This document shows positions 15,116-24,849 of a stretch of 64,000 nt of DNA, one piece after another. Each line of letters begins with the position of its first letter. The first letter of the stretch is position 1. The DNA comes from Trichuris trichiura. Its lineage: Eukaryota > Nematoda > Enoplea > Trichinellida > Trichuridae. The position numbers were made by a program, and so were the translations under genes. The notes under the pieces were generated by a model, which saw only the letters and a program-made list of their open reading frames with translations, did no database searches and had not been told where the DNA came from. The DNA lies in contig JBAJFE010000005.1 in the NCBI GenBank assembly GCA_037903355.1, forward strand, positions 2,666,001 through 2,730,000, given 5' to 3'.

Positions 15116-16232
15116 ATGCAGAAACGGTACGTACGGTTTCCGCCGACCGTATCCGTTCTCGTACCGTTCATTTCCGCCCTACTGTCGACGCTCATTCTTC
15201 TGATAATATGCTTCGACGTATCCCGAATATCCAGCGAGTTTGAACAAGAAATGAAAAGTATTAATGTACGCTTTATGTGCTGTTTGCCCTTGCGGGAAAG
15301 TAAAGGAGCGATTTTTCCAGGCGGTGTACAAAATAAGCGACCAACTACTTTTCTTGAATGAAGACAGAACGCGCAGAAGCTTTGACCCGGAGGAAATTGC
15401 CTTTTTCGCGGCAAACATAAGTCGCTCAGCCAATCTACTGAACAGCGTTAGGGATATGGACGCTTTTCTTACGTCTCTTGAAGACCGAATAGCCGTTCCT
15501 AAATTGAAGAAGAAGAAGAAGAAGAAAAAGCGTGTATGTATATGCTACTCCAGTGAGTACCGTAAGTGTTCTCACGGATCCCAAGGTCCTCCTGGACCAG
15601 TTGGTAAGCCCGGGCTGGATGGCGAGCTTGGTGTCAATGGTTTACCGGGAGAACCGGGAAAAGATGCTCCCGCTTACGTGCTACCGGAAGAATGTTATCA
15701 ATGTTTATCTCCCGGCGGTTTGCCAGGTCCTCCTGGTCATCATGGTATCCTAATTTACATAATCGAACCTTCCGAAAATGGTTATTTTGTAGGCGTCGCG
15801 GGAATAAGAGGTAAACCGGGTAAACCCGGGTGCGGTGGTGCCCATGGTGACAATGGGTTACCTGGATCACCTGGTGCCAGGGGTGCTCCAGGTCAGCAAG
15901 GCAAAAGAGGTCCTGTTGGACACCCGGGGCGCAATGGCACGGTAATAAAGGGGATTCGAGGAATTAAAGGTCCAACAGGCGAAATGGGCAACCCAGGAAT
16001 AAAAGGCGCTTCCGGTCGCCGAGGTTTTTTGGGTCTATCCGGTGATCGCGGAGATGACGGCGAGCCCGGTGACGCAGGCCAGCTTGGTCCAACTGGTTCC
16101 GTAGGCGATCCTGGATTGCCTGGCAACAATGGACTCGACGGTATTATTTGTCCTTGTCCGTCCAGGAGTTTGCCCGCAATTGGTTCGCGATGGAACAGGT
16201 TGAAGGCCGTCTTTCAACGCGGAAAGTCGTGA
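15116..16232 (+). CDS. Nematode cuticle-type collagen
   Basis: Structural collagen secreted into the nematode cuticle. Exon 1 (15116-15265) encodes a short basic N-terminus and a long hydrophobic segment (VLVPFISALLSTLILLIICFD), the non-cleaved or signal-anchor N-domain typical of cuticle collagens. After a 55-nt intron, exon 2 starts at 15321. A run of eight lysines and a Cys cluster (CICYSSEYRKC) precede the first Gly-X-Y block (about 15580). A second Cys pair (EECYQC) separates it from the long Gly-X-Y region. A 48-nt intron at 15745-15792 is a multiple of three and has no in-frame stop. Splicing it (GHH|GVA) keeps Gly-X-Y continuous, so the unspliced reading is wrong. The C-terminus has a CPC motif and ends at TGA 16230-16232. 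Confidence 0.93.
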
Positions 16233-16841
16233 ACTTTTATTCGAACAATTTTCCTACGCTTTCTTCCCCTTATTGACTACTCAAAAAGGATTTATGAGCT
16301 GACACCAAACAGCTCAGTCCTTTTGCCTATTGTTGAGATTTGCATGAAAAAACTTCGGCTACAAATTACGTCCATTCTCTTTTTTTCTTCCTTTTCGTGA
16401 CCTCTGACTGCCGCCGCGTTCGCATCGTGTGCCAATTGAATTAAACTATACTTTTAATGCGATTCCAGGTTAACTAACGCCCAAAGTTGTTAGCGCGTTG
16501 CATTCGTCAGCGTGAACCTTGAAATTACGTGAGAAGCGCCGCTTGACACCGCCAAGGTCGTTTTCAATAATCAGTTCTTTTTAATCGGAAAAATTAGGAT
16601 AAATTACGCGCTATCGTCATAGGACTGGTATGAATTTAATTTACTTAAATCTTAAACAATTTTTGAGCCTAAATTTTTAATGGCTAACTCTTTAAGACGC
16701 TTGGCCGCACTTAAAGTACCATTTTTGCAGGATAGCTTAATTTGACTACCTGCGTTCTACAGTACCCCGCCCTAGTTACTGTAGTTTTTGGTCGAGTTGT
16801 AGAAACAACATTGTTTTGTTCTTCTTTGCATTGCTTCGCGA
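16233..16841. other. Intergenic, collagen to RPL8
   Basis: About 600 bp with no coding signal. It should hold the collagen 3' UTR and the RPL8 promoter. Two TACAGTA/TACTGTA heptamers lie close together at about 16758 and 16780. Confidence 0.45.
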
Positions 16842-17862
16842 ATGGGTCGTCGCATTCGAGCACAGCGGAAAGGTTCGGGCACCGTTTTTCGCGCCCATAC
16901 TCATCACAGAAAGGGAGCAGCCAGATTTCGAGCGTTGGACTTTGCCGAAAGAAAAGGTTACATACGCGGCGTCGTTAAGGTATTTTTTTTCAGCGCCGCC
17001 ATTAGCAAAGTTGTTAAGAAAGTGTTAAGGACATAATTCACGATCCGGGTCGCGGCGCACCTTTGGCCATCGTCCATTTTCGAGACATGTACAGGTACAA
17101 GAAGCGCAAAGAGGTGATGATTGCCTGCGAAGGAATGCATACCGGCCAGTTTATCTTTTGCGGCCGTAGAGGTACGCTAGTGTCAACGAAAAGTCGACTC
17201 TGATAGTGTTAGCTTTAGCTGGAGTGACCATTGGGAACATACTGCCGCTTAATCAAATGCCCGAAGGTACAGTGGTTTGCAATGTAGAAGAGAAGACTGG
17301 TGATCGAGGCCGCCTCGCCCGCACTTCCGGTATTACATATATTTATCCTCACGTTGGCTATAGACAACTAATTTAGGCAACTACGCAACGATAATAGCGC
17401 ACAATCCGGATTCAAAGAAAACGCGTATTCGTCTGCCGTCTGGCGCCAAAAAGTTGGTTCCATCAACCAATCGAGCTATGATAGGTAGGCGCGGTCTTTT
17501 GTAAGTAATTTTAAAAACCTCGGCTTTGCAGGTATTGTCGCGGGCGGAGGGCGAACTGATAAGCCAATATTAAAAGCCGGAAGGGCCTATTGGAAGTACA
17601 AGCCAAAAAGGAAATGCTGGCCAAGAGTGCGCGGTGTAGCAATGAATGTAATTCCTTTTCCTTCATCTATAAAGGTTTAACTTTATGCCTGCGACCGTTT
17701 CAGCCTGTTGACCATCCGTTCGGGGGTGGTAATCACCAGCATATCGGTAAACCATCAACAACTCGACGTGATGCATCGGCTGGTCGTAAAGTTGGTCTAA
17801 TCGCTGCTCGTCGTACCGGTCGCATCCGTGGCACAAGAACGGACAGAGAAAAGATGGAGTAG
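16842..17862 (+). CDS. RPL8: 60S ribosomal protein L8 (uL2)
   Basis: Large-subunit ribosomal protein at the peptidyl-transferase centre. The start ATG at 16842 gives [20 protein letters not shown] and [20 protein letters not shown]. Further exons give [74 protein letters not shown] and [19 protein letters not shown]. After GVAMN an intron (GTAATT..CAG) leads to [18 protein letters not shown], which contains the conserved GGGNHQHIG loop with the universally conserved His. The end is RTDREKME and TAG at 17860. Five or so introns of about 50-60 nt interrupt it; the gene looks intact. Confidence 0.95.
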
Positions 17863-19546
17863 CTCTGAAAGGTTCAATGAATGAGCTCGAAATTCGCGTA
17901 ATTTCAATAGCTTATGAAACTGCGCATTTCGAATAAATTAACAAGCGAAGTTCGTTGTGTAAGATGTTGCACATATTGCTAACTGTTACGTGTTCCAGTG
18001 GCAGCAAAACAAGCTAACAGCGCTGAAGCGGCTGTACAAGTAAGCTGTGAACTCAAAAAGTGAAACACTATTTCAGTTGCAACCTTTTACGACCTGAGCT
18101 ATTCAATCAAAGCGCGAAATGTCAAATACTTGCGCGTCAGTTGAAATTAACGAATAATACCACGGAAAACTAGGCAAAAGGGAAAAAGTAGGTAAGTTCA
18201 GGGAAGGGTTACGGTACAAAAATGGAATGCAGGTTCAATTGACTTGACCGTGTTTTTAAATACAAGCCTCTTAACAAAGACTTGGAACCACCTCGTACAA
18301 GTGCAGTTAGTTGACTATTTTTTGCGAGATGTGCGTAAAATAAAATATTTTTAAGTCTAAAGGCCTTGGTCACGGCTGTGGGCCCATTGTCTTACTGTAA
18401 ATTTTCCAACCACCCCGTTCTGCTCCTTCGTAAATATAAACCTAAACATGGGGCTCAGATTTTGACCTATGCTTAGCTAAGGACAAACTGGGTTAGCCAG
18501 CATGCCTGCCATTAAAGCTGGAACTGGATAGCCGCACGATTACCAGAAGGAACCTGCATTTCTTAAATTGCAGGACGCGCTCGTCTCCCTCTCTTTTCAG
18601 AATCTTTTAAAATAGTCAATACGAGAAATGAGCTGTGAAAATTTAAATTTTTGATTGACAAATCAAGTTAAAGCGAAAAGTGGTCGCTCGGGCTGCTCAA
18701 CCAGAGCAACAAGCAGCAACTGGAACTGTTTCGCGCGGTTGTCATCAAGCTCATTCGTCAGTTGAAAGGCCGCGATAAAGTGATACGCAATTAATCGTAA
18801 ATTGCATTTGTCAAATCCAATTCATTTACGTTAGATCACTCAATTGTTCAAAAACAATTCGTAGTAGGCACGTCGTCAAATTGTTTAAGCAAAAGGGTAA
18901 ACAAGGACTGTCGGCGCGGAGAAATTGGGAAAAATGCGAATGACCAAATTCGAATGATCATCTCTCCGTTACTCGCCTCTGCAAAAGGAGCAATTAGCTT
19001 TCTATTCCCGAACCGCGCGCGTATCGACCGGTAGCAAAGCCGGAAAGTGAATAGGTTAGAACATGATTCATTTTAAATATTTGCCCCGTCTAAAATAACG
19101 CGATGAGATAGCGCAATCCTAATAGGGTAGCGCGGCGGTAAGCGATACGGAAATGCTCCTAAGGCGAGCAGGAACAGTCTTCTATGCTTAGCGAAATTTG
19201 TCTACGCACGTCGACGTCCATCGTTTCATCTTCTTCTAAAACATTGAGCCTGTTTTCCTTTATCGACGCTATTCATTAGGGCAGCTATCAATTTTTTTCC
19301 TTTTCGAATTCTTACGCTTGAAAGCAATACATTCTATCGCGCGGGTGACGCTTAAATTACTGTACTTTGGGACAGCCGTTTCCGTCGCTAATGTTTTCCG
19401 CAAAGAAGCGATGACAACCAGTTGAAGATCGTTTTGACGGGTTAAACGCCCATTTTAGGCAAATATCGACGCTTTGGCCCGTTGCTTGAAAGAGCGTTTT
19501 GATTATAAATCATTGTTCCATCTTGTTGCCACTGCTTCTGACCAAG
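17863..19546. other. Intergenic, RPL8 to GTP cyclohydrolase; no supported gene
   Basis: Nearly 1.7 kb with only fragments that could be exons. One is a 41-nt piece at about 18000 between a TTCCAG acceptor and a GTAAGC donor, followed by an open stretch to about 18170. Another is an open stretch at 18680-18790 rich in Q, L and R. Neither matches a family I know, and I cannot link them, so I do not call a gene. Part of 18405-18580 resembles a sequence at 33260-33430. Confidence 0.4.
18405..18580. repeat. Diverged dispersed repeat (copy 1; see 33260-33430)
   Basis: It shares in the same order several blocks with 33260-33430: GTTCTGC..CCTTC, a CCTAA-rich stretch, TTAGCTAAGG and GAACCTGCATTTC. 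Spacing is similar (about 150 bp end to end), but the sequence between blocks has drifted. Element type and boundaries are unknown. Confidence 0.4.
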
Positions 19547-20523
19547 ATGGCCAGCGAAAGTGACCGCCCGCACAATCGACCTGTAGCTTCGTTGCTCGAT
19601 AGATCATTTGGGCAAATGTCTTGCGCAGACGCGGACAGCGGCGAGCGACCAGGTTTGGCCATGATTGCCAAATTCAAAACCTTCACCGGAATCCAGCAAC
19701 CGTTGCAGACGGGTGTCAAAATGGGCTGGAAGAGAGCGTCAGCCACCAGTTGAACGGTACAGTTGCCAAACTTGGGTCGAACCCCACAAACGATAGACTG
19801 AGCGCCATAATGAGCTGCTATCGTAGCATACTGCAGCTTATGGGCGAGGACGCAAATCGCCCTGGTTTGCTGAAAACGCCGCTAAGAGCTGCTCAAGCAA
19901 TGCTCTTTTTCACGAAAGGTTACGAAGAAAAGTTGGAAGGTAAATATGCCAACATGCGGTCCCGAAATAGCCGCCTCCAACTGTTCAGATATTGTCAACG
20001 AGGCCATCTTTGACGAAGACCACGACGAGTTGGTCATCGTTCGTGACATAGAGATGTTCTCTATGTGCGAACATCATTTGGTCCCATTTCTGGGTCACGT
20101 CTCCATTGGATACATTCCAAATAAGAAAGTAATCGGTTTAAGCAAGCTTGCTCGCATAGTAGAGATGTACAGCCGCCGATTGCAAGGTATTATCGAGGCG
20201 GATACTTTGCCGAGCTGTTCTTTAAGCCTTGTTTAGTTCAAGAGAGATTGACCAAGCAGATTGCCTCAGCCATTGTCCAATGCTTGCAGCCGGTAGGCGT
20301 GGGAGTGGTCATTGAAGCGAGGTAAACAAACTACCGCCCTCTCTTCTACCTGTGCCTAAACGAGTGGCGCCCATTTTTAAGCCATATGTGCATGGTTATG
20401 CGTGGCGTCCAAAAGGCGTCGGCCACTACTACAACAAGCTGTATGCTCGGTTCGTTCAGAGACGACGGAAAATCCCGCGAAGAATTCTTGTCGCTTATCC
20501 GCGGACCAAAGTTTCTCGGATGA
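19547..20523 (+). CDS. GCH1: GTP cyclohydrolase I
   Basis: First enzyme of tetrahydrobiopterin synthesis, converting GTP to dihydroneopterin triphosphate; in animals this feeds aromatic amino-acid hydroxylases and dopamine/serotonin synthesis. The start ATG at 19547 gives [21 protein letters not shown] 44-nt intron (about 19651-19694) joins DSGERP to ATVADG. The catalytic domain follows: [46 protein letters not shown], then the zinc-binding [11 protein letters not shown] motif and [20 protein letters not shown]. The last exon gives [11 protein letters not shown] with the second zinc Cys, MLGSFRDD and REEFLSLI, ending at TGA 20521-20523. The variable N-terminal ~50 residues would be the regulatory part. 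All key residues are present. Confidence 0.95.
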
Positions 20524-22581
20524 GGTACATGATTTCAACATCCCTGAAAACACATCAAGCAGCCGCCAGCCTTTTTCAAAAAACAATTCTTTTCCTTGTT
20601 TAGCCAAATTATCGCTTCCATTAACAGAAAGGCACGTTTTATGGGTCAAAAGATTAATGGGTTGCAAGTGATATGCTTTGTTTTTTTATTCAACCTAATT
20701 TTTTACTTAATGACTTTTGTCTCGACTTTGATTGATTAACGATTGAAGGTGTATAGTCAAGACTTGCCAAACAAGGTTACGGTTTGTAGGCTGATGTATT
20801 GAAAAGTCAATGCAACGTTTCTTCAGCTAAGTATAGTCTGCTATTGAGACCTGCAGGGCTCCTGAAAACTGAAGAGAAGTAACAGCCCGCAAATACTAGA
20901 CCATGCAAAGCTACTGGTCGATCGAGGTAGGTTTTCCAAGAGGGATTTGTAGAGATCTGCTACCCACAAAAATAAGTGGGCAATCTGCGAAAGAAATTTA
21001 CAACTTTTTCCCGCGAAACCGGGGCAGGATTAATTTAAGGCTCCAACGTTGATCACATGTTTACGCTTGAAGTAAATCGTTATTCTGACCAGTAGTTGCC
21101 TTAATGCAGTTTTACGGATCACTACAGAAACTGAGTATTCTCTTCGCTCATCTTCGCTTGAATGAACGAATTAAAAGCTGTGACAGCTCGTTTTCAAAGG
21201 AATAAAAAAAGCGTTCTGTTATTTATGCTTAATTAACAACAATTCGAAATGCTTATGATATACACGGTAAACTTTAAAGGACACTTTGGAACAGCGCACA
21301 AACAAAATTTTTTGTGAAAAGGTGTTCCTTCCTGGGCAATAAATTTTTTTCAAAAAAGGGTAAAAGCTGTAAGCAAACAGGAAGCGTATTTTTCTTTCCC
21401 TCAAAAAATAAAAGGCTTAACAACACCTATCTACTATTAGGCATACTGTATCAATGCAATTTACGCCGTTTTTACGCATTGCGTTTTACGAATCATTGAC
21501 GGTTGCAAATTTAATGCTCCCTATCGGGTTGCTCAAACTGGCCAGTTACTTACAGCGCGATTACGGAAAACGTTTGGTTCAACCGTAAGTTACAATGATT
21601 GTCAGGTAAACTCATGATCAAGCACAACTTTATTGCATAAACTACCGTCGAAAGCCTGGTAACGCAATGTCTAGTTGCGCAACTGGCTTTAAAATTTTTA
21701 AAATAAATTTTAATTTGAAAGATAGTTCAAGTCCCAAAAGGAGCGGCCGCCGTGAATTCAAAATTTTAAATTTTGCTTAAGTGTTTTCAGGCTATCCTCA
21801 ACTAAACGAACGAGTTTTCACCTTAAATTTAAATTCCTTGAATTTATTTCACTTAAAAAGCTTGCCGGCGTATGTACATGACGCTACTGGTTTGATCAAT
21901 CACAAATTTAGCAAATAACCCGAGTTTCCTCGTTGTCCGCCTTCTGATCATACTGTAACTTAAAAAAGGTGGCGACTTTTATGGGGAACATACCGGCTAT
22001 CCTTTTCTGCTTTTATCAAGGTTAATGAAGAACAGCTGCGATATTAAATATATTAAATGACGACTACGGCTTGTGTTACAGTAGCAAACACATATTTCAT
22101 CGATTATCACTTCGTGAAAGCATTTATTGTTAACCGTTTTGACAGTATTACATTTATTTTTGCTAACGCATTGGCAGAGCGCCAGTAAGCTCGTTAAAAA
22201 CAAGATTCGTTAAGCTAGTCCTATAAGCGGTGAAGAATGTACTTGACAATCAAAGAGCAACCAAATTCGGATGTTTATTCACTACGTCTGTTAATGCCTA
22301 CGAACATAACTATATGACTCCATAATTTTTTAGCTCCGAAAGGGGTTTTTCAATCAGATTGGCTGTTGAAGTATCCCAACAGTATAACTCAATAAAGGAC
22401 AAGTGCTTTTAGAATGGACGTTTAATAGGAAGTCACAAATCAAAGAATACCGGACGGATACGGTTATTAAACAGAAAGCACGAACTTAAACGCACGGTAA
22501 GCAGCGTAAATCGTTGAACGAGACAATAAATATTGTTAGATCTTTTGCAATTTTCGGGATTGGTCCACTGAGACGGATCGA
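20524..22581. other. Intergenic, ~2 kb, no gene recognised
   Basis: Low-complexity AT-rich sequence with short open frames that lack recognisable content or splice-compatible partners. Several TACTGTA/TACAGTA heptamers occur (about 21448, 21953, 22077). A simple AATTCAAAATTTTAAATTTTG near-palindrome is at about 21755. I see nothing else to annotate. Confidence 0.45.
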
Positions 22582-23727
22582 CTACCGTCGGCGACGCAAA
22601 GCATCGTCGTAACTCGGAGGATTGGACTTCTGCAACAACACCATGACAATAACTTAGAGTAATTTCCAGTATTTACCGGGGCATTAACTTCGTACGTTCC
22701 TTGATTCGGAACTTGTTGACCGGCTTGCTGACCTGTAAGTTTTTGGATAATCAACAAAATTATAAATAACCCAATAGTTCCCACCTGGTAAACCATTCTG
22801 CTGAGCCGGATAGGGTGGCACAGCGGCTGAATAAGGAGGCGGACTGCCCATAGCAGCTTGCGGTGGAACAAACGCTCCGCCACCCGGCTGACCGGTGAAA
22901 ACTCCCGAAAAAGGAGGAGCAGCCGAATAAACGTAGACATTGCCAGCTGCAGAAAAAGCGGAAATTATTTATTCACATTAAAACGCCTAAAAATGGCTCC
23001 TTACGCGGAGGTCCATCGGGAAAGGTTTGCACAGGGATATTAATACCATAAAAGTTTGTTCCTTGACAAGTGTAGTAGGCCGGTGGGGGACTAAAGAAAT
23101 CACCAGGCGGAGGGGCATACGGGGGTGGCGTAGCATACGTATGTATCTGACGCGCTTGAAAAAAAAACTTCAATTGATTCACCGCGCTTAATAAGAAATA
23201 GAATGCTTACCCAATTCAACAGCATGCAGCATAGTTAAACCGAAATCGATGCAACCACCAAGGTTGAATGTCAGTTTAAATGTCGCTTCACCAGACCAGT
23301 TACCATTCGGTTGGGCAAGCAGAACACCGTGTAAATAATTAGCTCCCAACAAAGGCTGTTCCAACTTTACATCCCTAAGACAATGAAACGGCATCGACAA
23401 TGATTGCAGACGGTCCTTAGGATTTTTCGCCGTAAACAGTATCTAAAGCAAAGTCGCGAAATCGAATCAATTTTCCGGAATATTCAATATGCAAAGCCAA
23501 TACCCGATGAGACGTCAGGTACAGAGCTCCCTTCGTCTTTCCACGCAAAAGTTGTTCGTTCGACGACAGCTCCAACACGACCTCTTTTGTGTAGATTAAC
23601 ACTCTGTGTACGTCAAGCAGTCAGCAAAACTATGCGTGTAAGGAAGTAAACATTTCGAGACTTACATTTCGCCATTGTACAAAATAACCCCGCGTCCGTC
23701 GGGAGTACGATCTACGTTTACAGCCAT
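22582..23727 (-). CDS. WBP2: WW domain-binding protein 2-like (GRAM domain, PPxY tail)
   Basis: WBP2 proteins are transcription co-factors that bind WW domains (YAP/TAZ, NEDD4 ligases) through PPxY motifs. The minus-strand start at 23727 gives MAVNVDRTPDGRGVILYNGE. Exon 2 gives KTKGALYLTSHR. A 61-nt intron joins that to ILFTAKNPKDRLQSLSMPFH, and VKLEQPLLGANYLHG and ATFKLTFNLGG complete the GRAM/PH-like domain. The rest is Pro, Gly, Tyr and Gln rich with PPPYAPPP, PPAYY, PPPYSAAVPPYP and a terminal NPPSYDDA, so several PPxY-type ligands are present. Stop TAG is at 22584-22582. Six or seven exons; the GRAM domain is readable only after splicing. Confidence 0.9.
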
Positions 23728-23965
23728 CGCTTTTCCGTGAAGTAAAAAAGCTAATTCGGCAAAGCTAGTTTTAACCACCGCTCCTTAAAGCTTGATTCAT
23801 CAACTTATACCGTCTTCTTGTCGTAAACAAGATTAACAGGTACAAAGCACGGTAACTTACAGTAGTAAGAAGATTTGCAGGTACACAACTCTTTCAGCGC
23901 ATCGCATTTCGCGAGAAATGAAGCATTAAAATTTTACTCTGCAAATCGAGATCTAAGCGGCACAA

Positions 23966-24589
23966 TCAATCCAAGCGAGAGCGCAAAGTCTTGACAGTAA
24001 CCGCACTCTTCGTGATTGTATAAACAACGGCACCCCAACCGCTAGACGCGTCTCGATCAAGGGCGGACAACAAAGCTTGGGCGGTAACCTCGAATAGAGC
24101 ATCCTCGTCCATGTTTTTCTCCCAAAAGTTTTCGCACAAAGCGAACAGTTGCATTTCGCCCGATCCGCTAGTGACGAAGTCTTCCGGCGCTGTGACGTAA
24201 CCAATCAAGTCCATAACGGCAACGTAAGGCTCGTAATTGTTGTACGGGTCGAGGCCGGCGACTACGGGCTCGCAAAAATAAGGCCCAAAACGGTGCTCGT
24301 ACAACAGGTTGCTAACCATGCGCGTCAGTACTTTTGGTCTCACTTCGCGGCCCTCTCGCAACTTGTAGGCATTTGTGCGAAAATGCATCTTGTCAACCAC
24401 AGTTTGGGCGTCCGTCGCTAGTCCTGGAATGCCGAGAAAAAGTCTGGGCGCCATCCGGTAGATCTTTGGCTTGTCGGTCATTATAGTCAAAAAACGACTG
24501 CCGAGACGTAAGTCGGATCCTATAGTGACGCACTCGTGGCCGCGCATGGCCACCACGAGACCCCCATTGTAACACATTATATCGTCCAT
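23966..24589 (-). CDS. PSMB3: Proteasome subunit beta type-3
   Basis: Non-catalytic beta-3 subunit of the 20S proteasome core. Single 207-aa exon starting at 24589 with MDDIMCYNGGLVVAMRG; as expected for beta-3 there is no propeptide and no active-site Thr at position 1. Family blocks include IPGLATDAQTV, LLYEHRFGPYFCEPVVAGLD, DLIGYVTAPEDFVTSG and ALDRDASSGWGAVVY near the C-terminus. Length equals the usual ~205 aa. It is on the same strand as WBP2, with about 240 bp between WBP2's start and this stop, and divergent from the SMG7-like gene 260 bp away. Confidence 0.95.
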   Translation of the reverse strand: MDDIMCYNGGLVVAMRGHECVTIGSDLRLGSRFLTIMTDKPKIYRMAPRLFLGIPGLATDAQTVVDKMHFRTNAYKLREGREVRPKVLTRMVSNLLYEHRFGPYFCEPVVAGLDPYNNYEPYVAVMDLIGYVTAPEDFVTSGSGEMQLFALCENFWEKNMDEDALFEVTAQALLSALDRDASSGWGAVVYTITKSAVTVKTLRSRLD

Positions 24590-24849
24590 TTTGCAAAGGA
24601 GAAAAATCCCAAATCGGACGGCAAAAGTAAGGAAGAGCTAGAAAAATGATGCTCATGTTAGTTCATACTGTAGGCGACCATTGTATTAGATTAGATCGGT
24701 GGCGTATGTGCGCGAAAAGTGGGAGAACTAAAACATGACAAACCCTTTTGTGGTTTAAACAAGGTAAGTGCCGCCGTTTACACGATTGTTTTTAGACTGA
24801 TTTGAAGTACGTTGTAGGTTTGCGCATTCGGTTGCGCTTAATTTGTTGC

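Noticed and set aside
15264..16232. Collagen read as one unspliced frame from 15264
   Set aside because: The frame includes the end of intron 1 and the whole 48-nt intron at 15745-15792; splicing restores the N-terminal membrane domain and continuous Gly-X-Y.
18660..18800. Possible ribosomal-type or Gln-rich protein fragment
   Set aside because: Two different frames both look protein-like, no start or splice partner was found and no family is recognisable.
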